In this document: positions 19,552 to 29,961 of the stretch, piece after piece
Numbering within the stretch: the first letter of the stretch is position 1
How the letters are laid out: each line of letters starts with the position of its first letter
Source: Candidatus Saccharimonadota bacterium
Lineage (GTDB): Bacteria; Patescibacteriota; Saccharimonadia; Saccharimonadales; Saccharimonadaceae
Reading direction: 5' to 3'
NCBI GenBank assembly: GCA_015999875.1
Contig: JAECRG010000001.1
Span: 107,330-171,329 of the forward strand
Length of the DNA: 64,000 nt
Translations under genes and position numbers: made by a program
The notes under the pieces: model-generated
Seen by the model: only the letters and a program-made list of their open reading frames with translations
The model's database searches: none
What the model was told of the DNA's origin: nothing

Positions 19552-20673
19552 TTACGCCTTTGGCCTTAGACCGACAGCTTGTTGTGTCCGTAGTAGTGTT
19601 GCATTTGCTTGTGTATTCATAGTACGCTCCGATGTTTCTAGTTTAGTAATGAGCGTGGTGCTATCTACTTGCGCAAGTCGAGTCTGGAAATCTTCTAGGA
19701 ATCGGCTCATTTCTGTTGCTACGATCTTCTTGAAATCTCCATAGCGTTCGAGACCTTCGAACTTAGCCTGAACTTCTCTCAGCGGCTTTGCCTGTAGCAG
19801 TGCCAAGATATCGAGTAGATTTGAGATGCCTGGCTGCGCTGCACGATCATACTTGACCAAAGCTTTGTCGTCTGTGGTTGCTGACATGATTTTCTTAGCA
19901 GCAGTGGCTGGCTCATCACCGAGAAAGATTACACCTTTACCGGTCTCGTCTGATTTACTCATCTTCTTCGTAGGATTTACGAGATCCATGATGCGAAGCC
20001 CCTGGTCTTTGCCGAAGAATTCGTGTTGCCTCTTTACGGATTCCGGTACCGTAAACAACTCGCCGAAGCGATTATTCATTCGCCCTGCGATGTCACGTGC
20101 GAACTCAAGGTGTTGTGTTTGGTCGTCGCCGACAGGCACGTACCGAGCATCATAGAGAAGAATATCAGCAGCCATGAGGACTGGATAGTTAAAAAGACCC
20201 AGAGACACTCGCGAGCTAGCTTTTGTCGAATCCTCGAGCGCGACAATTGTGGTGACCAGATTACTGTCCCCTGCGCTCATTGACTTTGCGTATGCGTCCT
20301 CGCCTAATTTTGCAGACTTGTCCTTGAATTGAGTCATCCGACTCATTTCACCAAATCCGGTAAAACAATCGAGTATCCAGGTCAACTCACTGTGTGCTGG
20401 CACATAACTTTGGCGGTACAAATGAATGTTGTTGTTATCAAGCGGCAACCCTGCGGCAGCGTAGAGCTTCGCATTATTCATAATTTGGCCTTGCAGCTGA
20501 TCGTGGTCGATAGGCGTCGTGAAGCTATGCAGGTCGGGTATGAACATATTAACCTGATAGTCGGCAGAGCGAGTTTTTGCCATATCAATAATCGGCAGCA
20601 TTGCACCAAAGTAATTGCCGATATGCAAGTCATTGTTTGCACGGAGGCCAGTTAGTATTACAGGCTTAGTCAT
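19552..20673 (-). CDS. trpS: Tryptophan--tRNA ligase
   Basis: LHIGNYFGAM HIGH-like, KMSKSDETGKGVIFL. Confidence 0.92.
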   Translation of the reverse strand: MTKPVILTGLRANNDLHIGNYFGAMLPIIDMAKTRSADYQVNMFIPDLHSFTTPIDHDQLQGQIMNNAKLYAAAGLPLDNNNIHLYRQSYVPAHSELTWILDCFTGFGEMSRMTQFKDKSAKLGEDAYAKSMSAGDSNLVTTIVALEDSTKASSRVSLGLFNYPVLMAADILLYDARYVPVGDDQTQHLEFARDIAGRMNNRFGELFTVPESVKRQHEFFGKDQGLRIMDLVNPTKKMSKSDETGKGVIFLGDEPATAAKKIMSATTDDKALVKYDRAAQPGISNLLDILALLQAKPLREVQAKFEGLERYGDFKKIVATEMSRFLEDFQTRLAQVDSTTLITKLETSERTMNTQANATLLRTQQAVGLRPKA

Positions 20674-20684
20674 AGTACTCCTTA

Positions 20685-21389
20685 TTATACCTTAATTTCC
20701 TCTGTTTCGCTTGCTTTGAAACCCAGATAGTCTGTTTGTTTTTTGTATGAGTTGTTTCCTGTCATAATCGGCACGAAGCCTAGATCATGTTTTTGGAAGT
20801 TGACAAAGCTTTTAGCTCGCTGCTGCGAGACGTCTTGTTTGTATATTTTCCCAAGCATTCTATAAAACTTCTTGTCTGGATGAGACTCTCTGTGTGACAC
20901 GAAATTCTGTAAATCTTGCGCGATAGCATCAAGCAACATGGGCGTGACAGCGTTGTTTGGCACTTCGTAGCCTATGACATTGTCACCAACTCCCACAATG
21001 TCTCCCATGGCCTGCACCTGGAGGACTGTGTCGATATGGGATGCACGCAGAAACTTCTTTTTTATGTCGCCGTCTAAATTATGGACTATTAGACAGTTGG
21101 GCTGTACGCAATTAGTTGTGTGCATGTCTAGCACAATGTCGGGACTAGTGATTCGTATGTACTCCTTGATCTCGCGAGCACGAAGCACTTCGTATTCGGT
21201 TCCACTTGCCTCGTAGCTTCTATTCAAATCCTTGTCTGTGTACCGCAACTTTTTTGCATACGCCTTCGGATTACCAATAACAAAATCTATCTTCTCAAGC
21301 AACGGAGAGCGTTTCTTGAGTAGTCTTTCGTATAGCTTGATACCAAGGAGTTCGTTTCCGTGTGTCGCAGCTATCAATAAAATCTTCAT
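20685..21389 (-). CDS. Aspartoacylase/succinylglutamate desuccinylase-like (M14) protein
   Basis: IAATHGNELLGIKLYERL, NPKAY, DLNRSY, DMHTTN. Confidence 0.78.
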   Translation of the reverse strand: MKILLIAATHGNELLGIKLYERLLKKRSPLLEKIDFVIGNPKAYAKKLRYTDKDLNRSYEASGTEYEVLRAREIKEYIRITSPDIVLDMHTTNCVQPNCLIVHNLDGDIKKKFLRASHIDTVLQVQAMGDIVGVGDNVIGYEVPNNAVTPMLLDAIAQDLQNFVSHRESHPDKKFYRMLGKIYKQDVSQQRAKSFVNFQKHDLGFVPIMTGNNSYKKQTDYLGFKASETEEIKV

Positions 21390-21394
21390 GCTTT

Positions 21395-22004
21395 TTATTT
21401 CCTTACTCTTGCTGTTAGTATAAGCGCATTTCCTGCACTCGCAAGACCAGAAAACTGTTGTTTGAGCGAGACTCCGCCTGATTCGAGTGGATTGTCCGCT
21501 GGATCTTCTCCTACAAATAACCCTTCTTCTCCGTATCTATTTACATGGTACAGCGCATCGATATATGTTGCGTCTGACATAGAAGTCGCCATGCCATGCA
21601 GCTCCACGTCATCAACAAGCGGGTACACTGCACTCGATTCGTTTTGGATCATTTTTATAATTGCAGGATTCCTCGTGTATGCTGCTAGGTACCCTGGATT
21701 ACACTCATTCACTAGCGTTCGTAGCATCGCCGTACCGACACCTTGGCGTTGCACCGATGGATGCACGACTCTTCCTGCAAGTTCAAGCGCACGCCCGCCA
21801 AAGGCATCCCCGAATCATCGAGAAAGCCATTAGTTCTTCTCTCACATGCGCAAGCTGAACCATATCGGCAGCGTGAATGTGGTTTTCCGTGTCTTCTCGC
21901 ATTTGAGCACTGTCTCCCTGGCCAAAGCCGATACCCGCAAGATATGCCAACTGGTCAACATCGCCCTTGGTGAATTGTTCTGGTGTTTTTGTAGTAATAC
22001 GCAT
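21395..22004 (-). pseudogene. GNAT acetyltransferase, frameshifted
   Basis: Two ORFs in different frames (21783-22004 and 21395-21766) join as AFSMIRDAFGGRALELAGRVVHPSVQRQGVGTAML if one base of the CCCC run at 21808-21811 is removed. Confidence 0.75.
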
Positions 22005-22034
22005 CTCTTCTCCTTATGCGTTACGATAATAAAT

Positions 22035-22050
22035 GAGGCCTGACGGCCTC
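22035..22050 (-). terminator. Hairpin terminator candidate
   Basis: gaggcctgacggcctc flanked by A/T tracts. Confidence 0.55.
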
Positions 22051-22179
22051 TTTCGTATTTTCAATTTTAGTGTGTTATTTCAAAACACAAAACAAGCCAT
22101 CAGAGAAGCTGTTGATGTGCCATGTGCTAAACTGATTGGTTTGTTTTATCATAGCCGAATAATACCATGACTATTGCAG

Positions 22180-22998
22180 CTACGCAAGTAATATATTACC
22201 GATGACTTCTGAGTAGGATTTACTTCTGTTTACCTCATGACCGGCGACTATAGGGTGGACTGTACAATTAGGATTATGTTTGGCGATAGATTTATAGTAT
22301 TTTTTGATCACATAGGGGTCGAGTCTGCCGTACACGAGCGACGTTGGCACATCCGTCTCAATAAGCCATTCAAATGCCGATTGGTTTTCTATAGCCATTT
22401 CAATTGAGCGAGCCACCGATCGAATATTCTTGTCATCCACTACAAAATCCGGATCGATAAATTTTACTCGCCGAGCATAGTAGTTCAACTTCTTCGTGAA
22501 ATCAGGTTTCTCTCGGAGATTTCGCAATACGTTTTTGTAGAATGTTTCCCCGTCAGGCAACTTGAATTTACTAAATATATAGCGTGGCTCCGACTTATAG
22601 AGCGGTGTACTGCAGAGTACAAGCGATTTAAGATGCATGGGGTACTTCTTAGCATATTCGATGGCCACGAGCGCACCTAACGAGTGCCCAACCAGAATCA
22701 CATCACCCGAGACATTGCACCGACGAAGAGTTGCCCGCAGACTAATCGCCTGCTCTTCCGCGTTGTAGCTACGCCAGTCTGGCTTAGGAGACTCCCCAAA
22801 CCCGAGTAAATCAACTGCAATTACTCTCGACTTAGTAGAAAGCGCATTAAGCGTTGTACTCCATACTTTGTGAGTACGGGCAAGCCCATGTACAAACACT
22901 ATCGTAGGCAGGCCAGCCTCTTGTGCAGCCTGATCAAACCCAACATGAAGAGTATGGGGTATGCCAAGTACCTTGTGTACGAGTTTGTCGCGCAACAT
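22180..22998 (-). CDS. alpha/beta hydrolase
   Basis: VFVHGLARTHKVW, VGHSLGALVAIEYAKKYP, AGHEVNRS. Confidence 0.87.
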   Translation of the reverse strand: MLRDKLVHKVLGIPHTLHVGFDQAAQEAGLPTIVFVHGLARTHKVWSTTLNALSTKSRVIAVDLLGFGESPKPDWRSYNAEEQAISLRATLRRCNVSGDVILVGHSLGALVAIEYAKKYPMHLKSLVLCSTPLYKSEPRYIFSKFKLPDGETFYKNVLRNLREKPDFTKKLNYYARRVKFIDPDFVVDDKNIRSVARSIEMAIENQSAFEWLIETDVPTSLVYGRLDPYVIKKYYKSIAKHNPNCTVHPIVAGHEVNRSKSYSEVIGNILLA

Positions 22999-23021
22999 AT
23001 AATATCCAGTTTGACACCAAA

Positions 23022-23049
23022 AAACCCTACCGTCAAATCGATAGGGTTT
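23022..23049 (-). terminator. Terminator downstream of rpsI
   Basis: aaaccctaccgtcaaatcgatagggttt. Confidence 0.65.
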
Positions 23050-23067
23050 CTGATAGACAAAACGTAT

Positions 23068-23466
23068 TTAACGCTTTGAGAATTGTTCGCGCTTACGTGC
23101 AGAACGAAGACCGTACTTCTTGCGCTCTTTTTCGCGTGAATCGCGTTTAAGCATATCTGCTTTTTTGAGTGTAGGACGCAGGTCGCTGAATCCAACGGTG
23201 ATCGCTTTTGCGATAGCCAGTTTGATTGCGTCTACTTGACCAGCGAAACCGCCACCGCTTACGCGAATAGTGATATCGAAATCTTTCTGTTTACCAACAA
23301 CTGCGAGTGGATCAGTGATCTCAGCAAGCATTGGTTTGTTGCCAGAAAGGTAGTCTACTGCTGGCTTGTCGTTGATTGTCACAGTACCCTTGCCTTTGTA
23401 GAGGCGGGCGCGAGCTGTTGAGCTCTTGCGACGACCAAGTCCGTAGAAGTATGTAGCATCAGCCAT
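23068..23466 (-). CDS. rpsI: 30S ribosomal protein S9
   Basis: YGLGRRKSSTARARLYKGKG... C-terminal GLRSARKREQFSKR. Confidence 0.95.
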   Translation of the reverse strand: MADATYFYGLGRRKSSTARARLYKGKGTVTINDKPAVDYLSGNKPMLAEITDPLAVVGKQKDFDITIRVSGGGFAGQVDAIKLAIAKAITVGFSDLRPTLKKADMLKRDSREKERKKYGLRSARKREQFSKR

Positions 23467-23467
23467 A

Positions 23468-23911
23468 TTACTTTACCTCAACTTTCTTAGGTGTTTGTGC
23501 AGTATGTGCATGTTCAGCACCTGGGAACACCTTAAGACGATTCATACGATCCGCCTGAAGCTTGTTCTTTGGCAACATACCTTTTACTGAGTGTTCGATG
23601 ATACGCTCTGGGAATTTCTCACGAACTTCTTCGAGACGAGCATCTTTGATACCACCAGGGAAGCCGGAGTGACGGTAGTAAATCTTCTGTCGCTCTTTGT
23701 CACCTGTTACTGGCACATCTTTTGCGTTGATAACTACTACGTAGTCACCTGCGTCCATGTGTGGGGTGTATGTAGGCTTACTCTTGCCAATCAAGAGATT
23801 TGCAATGATGGTACTGAGGCGACCAAGTGGCAATTCACTTGCGTCAATCAGATGCCATGAACGAGTAATCTCGCTTGGTTTTTGAGAGTAAGTCTTTGAG
23901 TTAACAACCAT
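23468..23911 (-). CDS. rplM: 50S ribosomal protein L13
   Basis: RSWHLIDASELPLGRLSTIIANLLIGKSKPTYTPHMDAGDYVVV. Confidence 0.95.
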   Translation of the reverse strand: MVVNSKTYSQKPSEITRSWHLIDASELPLGRLSTIIANLLIGKSKPTYTPHMDAGDYVVVINAKDVPVTGDKERQKIYYRHSGFPGGIKDARLEEVREKFPERIIEHSVKGMLPKNKLQADRMNRLKVFPGAEHAHTAQTPKKVEVK

Positions 23912-24297
23912 TACTTAGTCTCCTTTCCAGCAGGCTTGAGCTCATCTACGAAACCGATAGTCGCAAGCTGAGCACCGTCACCAATACGTACACGAGTACG
24001 CTCTACACGAACGTGACCACTCGTGCGGCCAGTAAGCTGTGGAGCGATTTCGTCCACAAGCTTGTAGGCAGCAGCCTGAGTAGACAGCTGTGCGATAACC
24101 TGGCGTCGGCTATGCAAGTCACCTTTTTTAGCTTTTGTGATGAGCTTTTCAATGTAACGCACCAATTCTTTGGCTTTTGGCAACGTAGTTTCAATCTTGC
24201 CGTGTTCGACAAGGCTAGTCGCCAGACCCTTCATGAGTGCGCGGCGTTGGTCGCGCTCACGACCGAACTTACGCCCTTTGTATCCATGTCGGTGCAT
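23911..24297 (-). CDS. rplQ: 50S ribosomal protein L17
   Basis: MHRHGYKGRKFGRERDQRRALMKGLATSLVEHGKIETTLPKAKEL. Confidence 0.95.
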   Translation of the reverse strand: MHRHGYKGRKFGRERDQRRALMKGLATSLVEHGKIETTLPKAKELVRYIEKLITKAKKGDLHSRRQVIAQLSTQAAAYKLVDEIAPQLTGRTSGHVRVERTRVRIGDGAQLATIGFVDELKPAGKETK

Positions 24298-24298
24298 A

Positions 24299-25222
24299 TT
24301 ACAGTTCTAACTCCGCTAATTTATCTTTTACTTCATCAAGTGCTTTTGAACCAAAGCCCTTGAGTTCACGAAGGTCCTGCTCAGTCAAAGTCACGAGGTC
24401 TTGAACTGTGCGGATTTCGTTGTTGATGAGCGCATTGGCTGTACGAGCAGTCAAGTTGAGCTCTTCAATTGGTGTATTGAGTTCGCTTACGTCATCGGCA
24501 TCAGTCTGACCAAGGGCAGGTGCCGCTTCGACAGTGGTGCTGCCTGCAAGTGCAGTGTACTGATTGACCAAGATGGCTGCAGCTTCTTCAAACGTCTCAC
24601 GTGGTGTGAGTGTGCCGTCTGTATCGATAGTTACAGTAAGCTTATCAAGATTTGTCTCTTGACCAACACGAGTGGCGTCAACCTTGTAGCGTACACGAAG
24701 TACTGGGCTGAACACTGCATCAAGTGCAATATGATCAGAGTGCAGACGACCGTCGCTCGCTTCGTCAATCGTACGATAGCCGCGGCCAGAATCGACCACA
24801 ATATCGATAACAACACCGCCCTTTGGATCGTCAACAGTACAGATAATCTGTTCTGGGTTGACAATTTCAACATCGGCAGTTGTCTTGATATCACCAGCAG
24901 TAACAACGCCAGCGCCTTTTTTCTCAAGACGTAGCTCTACCGCAGTGTCAGCGTGTACTTTGACGCGAACGTTTTTAAGGTTTAAGCTGATGTCAACGAC
25001 GTCTTCTTTAATACCTTTTACGGTTGTAAACTCGTGAGTTGCGCCTTCGATCTTGAAAGATACGATTGCACCACCCGCGATGCTCGAAAGCAGTACACGA
25101 CGTAGGCTGTTGCCTAGGGTATTGCCATAGCCAGCATGTAGTGGCTCGATGACAAATGATGCACTTGTGTTAGAGTGCTCGTCGATGCTTGCGAGTGCAG
25201 GGTTGTGAATAACTTTTGTCAT
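24299..25222 (-). CDS. rpoA: RNA polymerase alpha subunit
   Basis: FVIEPLHAGYGNTLGNSLRRVLLSSIAGGA; alpha-CTD present. Confidence 0.95.
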   Translation of the reverse strand: MTKVIHNPALASIDEHSNTSASFVIEPLHAGYGNTLGNSLRRVLLSSIAGGAIVSFKIEGATHEFTTVKGIKEDVVDISLNLKNVRVKVHADTAVELRLEKKGAGVVTAGDIKTTADVEIVNPEQIICTVDDPKGGVVIDIVVDSGRGYRTIDEASDGRLHSDHIALDAVFSPVLRVRYKVDATRVGQETNLDKLTVTIDTDGTLTPRETFEEAAAILVNQYTALAGSTTVEAAPALGQTDADDVSELNTPIEELNLTARTANALINNEIRTVQDLVTLTEQDLRELKGFGSKALDEVKDKLAELEL

Positions 25223-25242
25223 AGTTTCTAGGCTCCTTACCC

Positions 25243-25860
25243 TTATCGTGAGTAGTACTCAACGATGAGCTGTTCGTTAATATCTACTTCTGCTTCTTCG
25301 CGCTTTGGATTGCCAGTCACAGTAATAGTCAGTTTCTTTTCGTCAGACTTCATCCAACTGAGTGGACCCTGAGTTGAGTTGCTGAGTACATCGCTAATCT
25401 GTGCAAAGTAGCCGCTTTTGCTGCTCTTTGGACGGACTTCGATCACATCACCTTCTTTAAGACGGATTGATGGGATGTCGACACGACGACCGTTAAGCAT
25501 GAAATGACCATGACCTACCAGCTGACGAGCAGCACGGCGGCTTGATGCGAAGCCGGCACGGTAGACGGCGTTATCGATGCGACGCTCAAGAAGTTGAAGT
25601 AGGTTTTCCCCAGCTAGTCCTTCTTTACGTGACGCTTCATTCATAAGGTTTGCGAATTGCTTTTCAAGTAGACCGTAGGTACGGCGAACTTTTTGCTTTT
25701 CACGAAGTTGTGTCAAGTACAAGCTTGGCTTGCCTTGGCGACCATGTGCGTGCTGGCCTGGGATACCAGATTTGCGAGCCATGATTTTGTGTGCTTTTGG
25801 ATGCAGCGCGTAGCCTTCACGACGTGACTGCTTGACAATTGGAGAAGTATCTCGTGCCAT
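25243..25860 (-). CDS. rpsD: 30S ribosomal protein S4 (Cys-less)
   Basis: VKQSRREGYALHPKAHKIMARKSGIPGQHAHGRQGKPSLYLTQLREKQKVRRTYGLLEKQF. Confidence 0.95.
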   Translation of the reverse strand: MARDTSPIVKQSRREGYALHPKAHKIMARKSGIPGQHAHGRQGKPSLYLTQLREKQKVRRTYGLLEKQFANLMNEASRKEGLAGENLLQLLERRIDNAVYRAGFASSRRAARQLVGHGHFMLNGRRVDIPSIRLKEGDVIEVRPKSSKSGYFAQISDVLSNSTQGPLSWMKSDEKKLTITVTGNPKREEAEVDINEQLIVEYYSR

Positions 25861-25863
25861 CGC

Positions 25864-26256
25864 TTACGCCCTCCTTGCTTTCTTTGGACGAACGCCACCG
25901 TGAGGTACGCCTGTCACATCTTTGATACTTTCGACTGCAATCTCAAGATTGCTCATTGCACGGATAGCTGCGTCACGGCCGAGACCGACGCCTTTTACAA
26001 AAACATCAACTGAACCAAGTCCGTGAAGACCCTTTACAGTTTCAGCAGCTTTTTCTGCAGCTACTTGCGCAGCGTATGCAGTACCTTTTTTGCTTCCACG
26101 GAAGCCACAAGCGCCAGCAGATGCTGCTGCAAGTACGTTACCTTTTTTGTCAGTAAACGTAACGATTGTGTTATTGAATGTTGCCTGGATGTGCAACTGA
26201 CCAGCAGGAACTGATCGACGTTGCTTTTTCCGAGCTGTTGTTTTAGCTTCAGCCAT
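25864..26256 (-). CDS. rpsK: 30S ribosomal protein S11
   Basis: QLHIQATFNNTIVTFTDKKGNVLAAASAGACGFRGSKKGT. Confidence 0.95.
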   Translation of the reverse strand: MAEAKTTARKKQRRSVPAGQLHIQATFNNTIVTFTDKKGNVLAAASAGACGFRGSKKGTAYAAQVAAEKAAETVKGLHGLGSVDVFVKGVGLGRDAAIRAMSNLEIAVESIKDVTGVPHGGVRPKKARRA

Positions 26257-26275
26257 GTCTATCTAATTCCTTTCC

Positions 26276-26662
26276 TTAGGTCTTACTTGCCGATTTAGGT
26301 TGAGTGCCACCTACTGATTGTGCGCGTCCCTTACGAGTTCGTGCATTCGTACGAGTTCGTTGTCCGCGTACTGGCAAACCTGCCTTGTGACGCAAACCGC
26401 GATACGCGTTGACGTCCTTCAGGCGCTTAATATTATTTGTTACCAAGCGCTGTAGGTCGCCTTCCGTGGTATAGTCACCATCGACTATCTCACGAATGCG
26501 TTGTTCTTCAGCCTCGGTGAAATCTTTCACCCGAGTGGTCGGCTCTACGTTGGCCGCCGCAAGGATGTCTCGAGCAAACTTCGGACCGATACCATATATA
26601 TAGGTAAGAGCGATCTGAGCCTGCTTCTCTGATGGGATTGTTACCCCAGCAATTCGAGCCAT
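26276..26662 (-). CDS. rpsM: 30S ribosomal protein S13
   Basis: [26 protein letters not shown]...[18 protein letters not shown]. Confidence 0.95.
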   Translation of the reverse strand: MARIAGVTIPSEKQAQIALTYIYGIGPKFARDILAAANVEPTTRVKDFTEAEEQRIREIVDGDYTTEGDLQRLVTNNIKRLKDVNAYRGLRHKAGLPVRGQRTRTNARTRKGRAQSVGGTQPKSASKT

Positions 26663-26664
26663 GC

Positions 26665-26781
26665 TTAACCCTGCCTTTGCTTATTCTTAGGTTTTTTCTT
26701 GTTGATGACACGTAGGCGGCCTTTACGGCGTACCAATTGGTCATCGGGACTGATTTTTTTCACACTCGCACGAACTTTCAT
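26665..26781 (-). CDS. rpmJ: 50S ribosomal protein L36 (Cys-less)
   Basis: 38 aa ORF missing from track: [38 protein letters not shown]. Confidence 0.92.
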   Translation of the reverse strand: MKVRASVKKISPDDQLVRRKGRLRVINKKKPKNKQRQG

Positions 26782-26832
26782 GAGCGTCTACAAAAACTCC
26801 CTTTCACGTTAAATTTGACACTTGTAGGCAAC

Positions 26833-27078
26833 CTACGCAGATTGACGCGCAGGTTCATCCCTAAGTCGGAAGCTGATTCGGCCCTGTGTGAGATCATACG
26901 GGGTCATCTCTACTTCGACTTTATCGCCTGGCACCAGACGGATATAATGCTTTCGCATCTTTCCACTGATATGGGCGATAATTGTATGGCCATTCTCGAG
27001 TTCTACCTTAAATTTAGTACCAGGCAGTGCTTCGACTACCTTTCCTGTCATCTTAATTACTTCCTTTTGACTCGCCAT
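26833..27078 (-). CDS. infA: Translation initiation factor IF-1
   Basis: [60 protein letters not shown]. Confidence 0.95.
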   Translation of the reverse strand: MASQKEVIKMTGKVVEALPGTKFKVELENGHTIIAHISGKMRKHYIRLVPGDKVEVEMTPYDLTQGRISFRLRDEPARQSA

Positions 27079-27210
27079 AAATTACAGTAGTTGATTATAC
27101 ACCAAAAGGAATTAAGAGTAAAGGCCTTTTGAGAGCAAATCCGCACAGATTCGTCTGTACGCCTTTCGATATTCCAATTGTACCAAATCACACTCTCAGG
27201 TCAAGCATGA

Positions 27211-27552
27211 TTGACTGATGGTAATTATTATGCTATTATATTAGATACTGGCATCACCCGGATGTCGATGAACATTGGAGATAAAGTGGCCATAACGATA
27301 ACGCAAGAAAATGCTCATGTACAGGCCGCAAAGAGCGCCGCTACAGCTGTTTTTGCATTTATCTGTGCGATGGCAGTATTGTCTGCCGTGACAGTGCAGA
27401 CTGTCCTCGGTCTTCAGAACCAGAATATGCAGGTGCCCTTATGGTCAACTGCTTCTCTAGTAATAAGCTTCCTAGCACTAGGCTACGCCGCAATCAGCAA
27501 TGCGAGGTTGACTGTGAGATATAGTCTCATCGCCGTTACAGGCCGGCACTAG
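27211..27552 (+). CDS. Small membrane protein, hypothetical
   Basis: 113 aa ORF with two hydrophobic segments; start uncertain. Confidence 0.45.
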   Translation: MTDGNYYAIILDTGITRMSMNIGDKVAITITQENAHVQAAKSAATAVFAFICAMAVLSAVTVQTVLGLQNQNMQVPLWSTASLVISFLALGYAAISNARLTVRYSLIAVTGRH

Positions 27553-27631
27553 TCTCCAACATACCCCGCCCCACCAAGAGTCGAATCGCCCCCCTAGGCC
27601 GTTCCTCGGTGGGGCGATTCGATTTAGAGAC

Positions 27632-28318
27632 TTACTCTACAGCAATAGCCCTGATGGTAACGCGTTGATCATAGGTATTTTTTGCAGGCACCCAATTTCC
27701 AGTACATGATATCAGATTGAGTCCTTCTGATACATCACTCGCAGACTCAGACATTCTCTTCATCCCACCACTATTAAGGTCGTCGAGGGAAAGCGTTTTG
27801 TTTTCGGCAACCTCGTAGGTATACTTTTTGCCATCGCCACGTTCTATCGTAATCTGATCGCCTAGTTTGAGCTCAGGAAGTTTTTCAAACACGCCGCCTT
27901 TTGTGGGTCCACCATTATGACCATCGAGTAGCAAAGCACTACTACCTGATCCTGGAGTTGCACTTTTGTCATACCATCCGACATCAAATATATTTTTAGG
28001 TGTATCAAGTTCTCCGTTTGATTTCACACCCACCGACATCACACGTGCACTATCCACACCGAGTGCGGGTATCGATATATAGCGTGGGAGGTTCGCAGGC
28101 ACCTTGTGAGAGTCTTTTTGCTCACTGGTGACAGTAGATTCATCTACTTCAGGGTTAGCCGCTGCAAAGGCTACTGGGATAGGCGGTTGTTCTCCGGTAG
28201 TGTAATAGCGATAGCCAAACCAGCCTGCAACAACAAGTAGGACTACTAGCACGATTCCTACTATCCATGGGGTGAATCGAAATCCATTTTGTTGCTCTAT
28301 TCGTAGACCTGTTGCCAC
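27632..28318 (-). CDS. Sortase (class E/F-like)
   Basis: N-terminal TM, ISIPALGVDS, LLLDGHNG catalytic His, LNLISCTG catalytic Cys, downstream Arg. Confidence 0.85.
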   Translation of the reverse strand: MATGLRIEQQNGFRFTPWIVGIVLVVLLVVAGWFGYRYYTTGEQPPIPVAFAAANPEVDESTVTSEQKDSHKVPANLPRYISIPALGVDSARVMSVGVKSNGELDTPKNIFDVGWYDKSATPGSGSSALLLDGHNGGPTKGGVFEKLPELKLGDQITIERGDGKKYTYEVAENKTLSLDDLNSGGMKRMSESASDVSEGLNLISCTGNWVPAKNTYDQRVTIRAIAVE

Positions 28319-28344
28319 AATACCCTCCCCCTACTTACTTTTAT

Positions 28345-29757
28345 TTACTTATAATCGTCGTATGTGACCATGAGCGCACGGCTGTTGATCTGACGCAAGC
28401 TTTCAAGCGCTACAGTAACGATGATCAAGAGCCCCGTACCACCAATAGCCAAGTTCGCGTTTGATATACCCGTGAAATTGTATAGTAGGTATTCTACCGC
28501 AAATGGGGTAATAGCAATCAACCCGAGTACCAGTGATCCAAATAACACAAGACGATTTACTACTTTAGTAAGATATTTCTCTGTCTGCTTGCCGGGTCGG
28601 ACACCTTCGATAAACGCACCTTGTTTCTGTAGGTTTTCTGAAATCTCGTTTGAGTTAAATACAATTCCAGTATAGAAATACGTAAACAAGATAACGAGCA
28701 GGAAGTACATTATCGGATATATAAACGCTTCGATACTAGCACCGGTGAACTGACCAGGGTTTGGCGCCTGGAACCATTTGATTAGATTGTCTGCTACCTG
28801 CGTATAGGCAGGGTTCCCGGAAGACTTGAGTACTTGTCCTACGAATGCAGGAAGACTCAGAAAGGCTACGGCAAAGATAACAGGGATAACTCCCGCTGCG
28901 ATCATCTTGATAGGGAGCACACTCTTTATGCCACCATAACTACTATTTCCCTGTACGCGTTTGGCATAATTGATAGTGATGACACGTTGAGCTTCGTTAA
29001 TCTTAACCAACAAGTACAGCATGAGTGTAGACGCGGAGCCGAGCGCCAAGACAACATAGAATATCGTCGGATTCACTGGTATCCCAAACCAGCCGAATAC
29101 ACTCAATGAGCCCTGAGATGTATCTATGAGCGATGTCCATAGGGTAGACAGTGTTGACGGCATCTGGCTGATAATACCTGCGAAGATGAGCATACTAATA
29201 CCGTTTCCAATACCCCTTTCGGTAATAAGCTCACCAAGCCACATAAGTAGCATAGAGCCCGCTGTCATAGCAGATACTGCAACTACCCAGTCTGTAATAG
29301 ATGCCTCACCCAGGCTCGTTGAGTTACCCGCAAGAACCGACTGACGCAAGATGTAGATAAACGCAATAGACTGTACGATCGCAAGAGGCAACGTAAGCAT
29401 ACGCGTCCATTGGTTAATCTTACGACGACCAGATTCACCATCTTTATGGAGCTCTTCTAGCTTAGGGATAGCCTTAGTGAGCAATTGTGTGATGATACTT
29501 GCCGTAATGAATGGGCTCAAGCCTACCAGTACGATCGATAGCTGACTCAATGCACCGCCTGAAAGCAAATTTAAGAATCCTCCGAAATCACTTGCAGACA
29601 AGAAACTCGTGATTACATCCTTGAGTTTGCTTGGCTCAGCCAGCGGCACTGGTATATGCGCAAGCAATCGATATACTGCGATGAGCGCAAGTACGATCAA
29701 GAATCGCTGCTGCATATCCTTATTTTTAACTGATTTAAATATGTTTTTCCAGTTCAT
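28345..29757 (-). CDS. secY: Preprotein translocase subunit SecY
   Basis: Multi-TM SecY signature; GGALSQLSIVLVGLSPFITASIITQLLT. Confidence 0.94.
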   Translation of the reverse strand: MNWKNIFKSVKNKDMQQRFLIVLALIAVYRLLAHIPVPLAEPSKLKDVITSFLSASDFGGFLNLLSGGALSQLSIVLVGLSPFITASIITQLLTKAIPKLEELHKDGESGRRKINQWTRMLTLPLAIVQSIAFIYILRQSVLAGNSTSLGEASITDWVVAVSAMTAGSMLLMWLGELITERGIGNGISMLIFAGIISQMPSTLSTLWTSLIDTSQGSLSVFGWFGIPVNPTIFYVVLALGSASTLMLYLLVKINEAQRVITINYAKRVQGNSSYGGIKSVLPIKMIAAGVIPVIFAVAFLSLPAFVGQVLKSSGNPAYTQVADNLIKWFQAPNPGQFTGASIEAFIYPIMYFLLVILFTYFYTGIVFNSNEISENLQKQGAFIEGVRPGKQTEKYLTKVVNRLVLFGSLVLGLIAITPFAVEYLLYNFTGISNANLAIGGTGLLIIVTVALESLRQINSRALMVTYDDYK

Positions 29758-29914
29758 GAATATATCTCTACCCTTTATGAATTTTCAGTCTCTCACCGTC
29801 ACTCTGGACGTAGTTCCCTACCAGTATACAACAAAAAAAGCTCCCTCGCTATGGAACTTGTAGTGTTAATTACGATTACCTTATGTCCGTACAGGTCATG
29901 CGCAAGTGTCAAAA

Positions 29915-29943
29915 ACAAACAGCCTCTATTTGAGGCTGTTTGT
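29915..29943 (-). terminator. Terminator downstream of rplO
   Basis: acaaacagcctctatttgaggctgtttgt. Confidence 0.75.
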
Positions 29944-29961
29944 AGAGAAAAGAAAACCTAA

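Noticed and set aside
27632-28318. Sortase substrate locus next to the sortase
   Set aside because: No LPxTG-type C-terminal sorting signal found in the neighbouring ORFs, so no sortase-pilus cluster claimed
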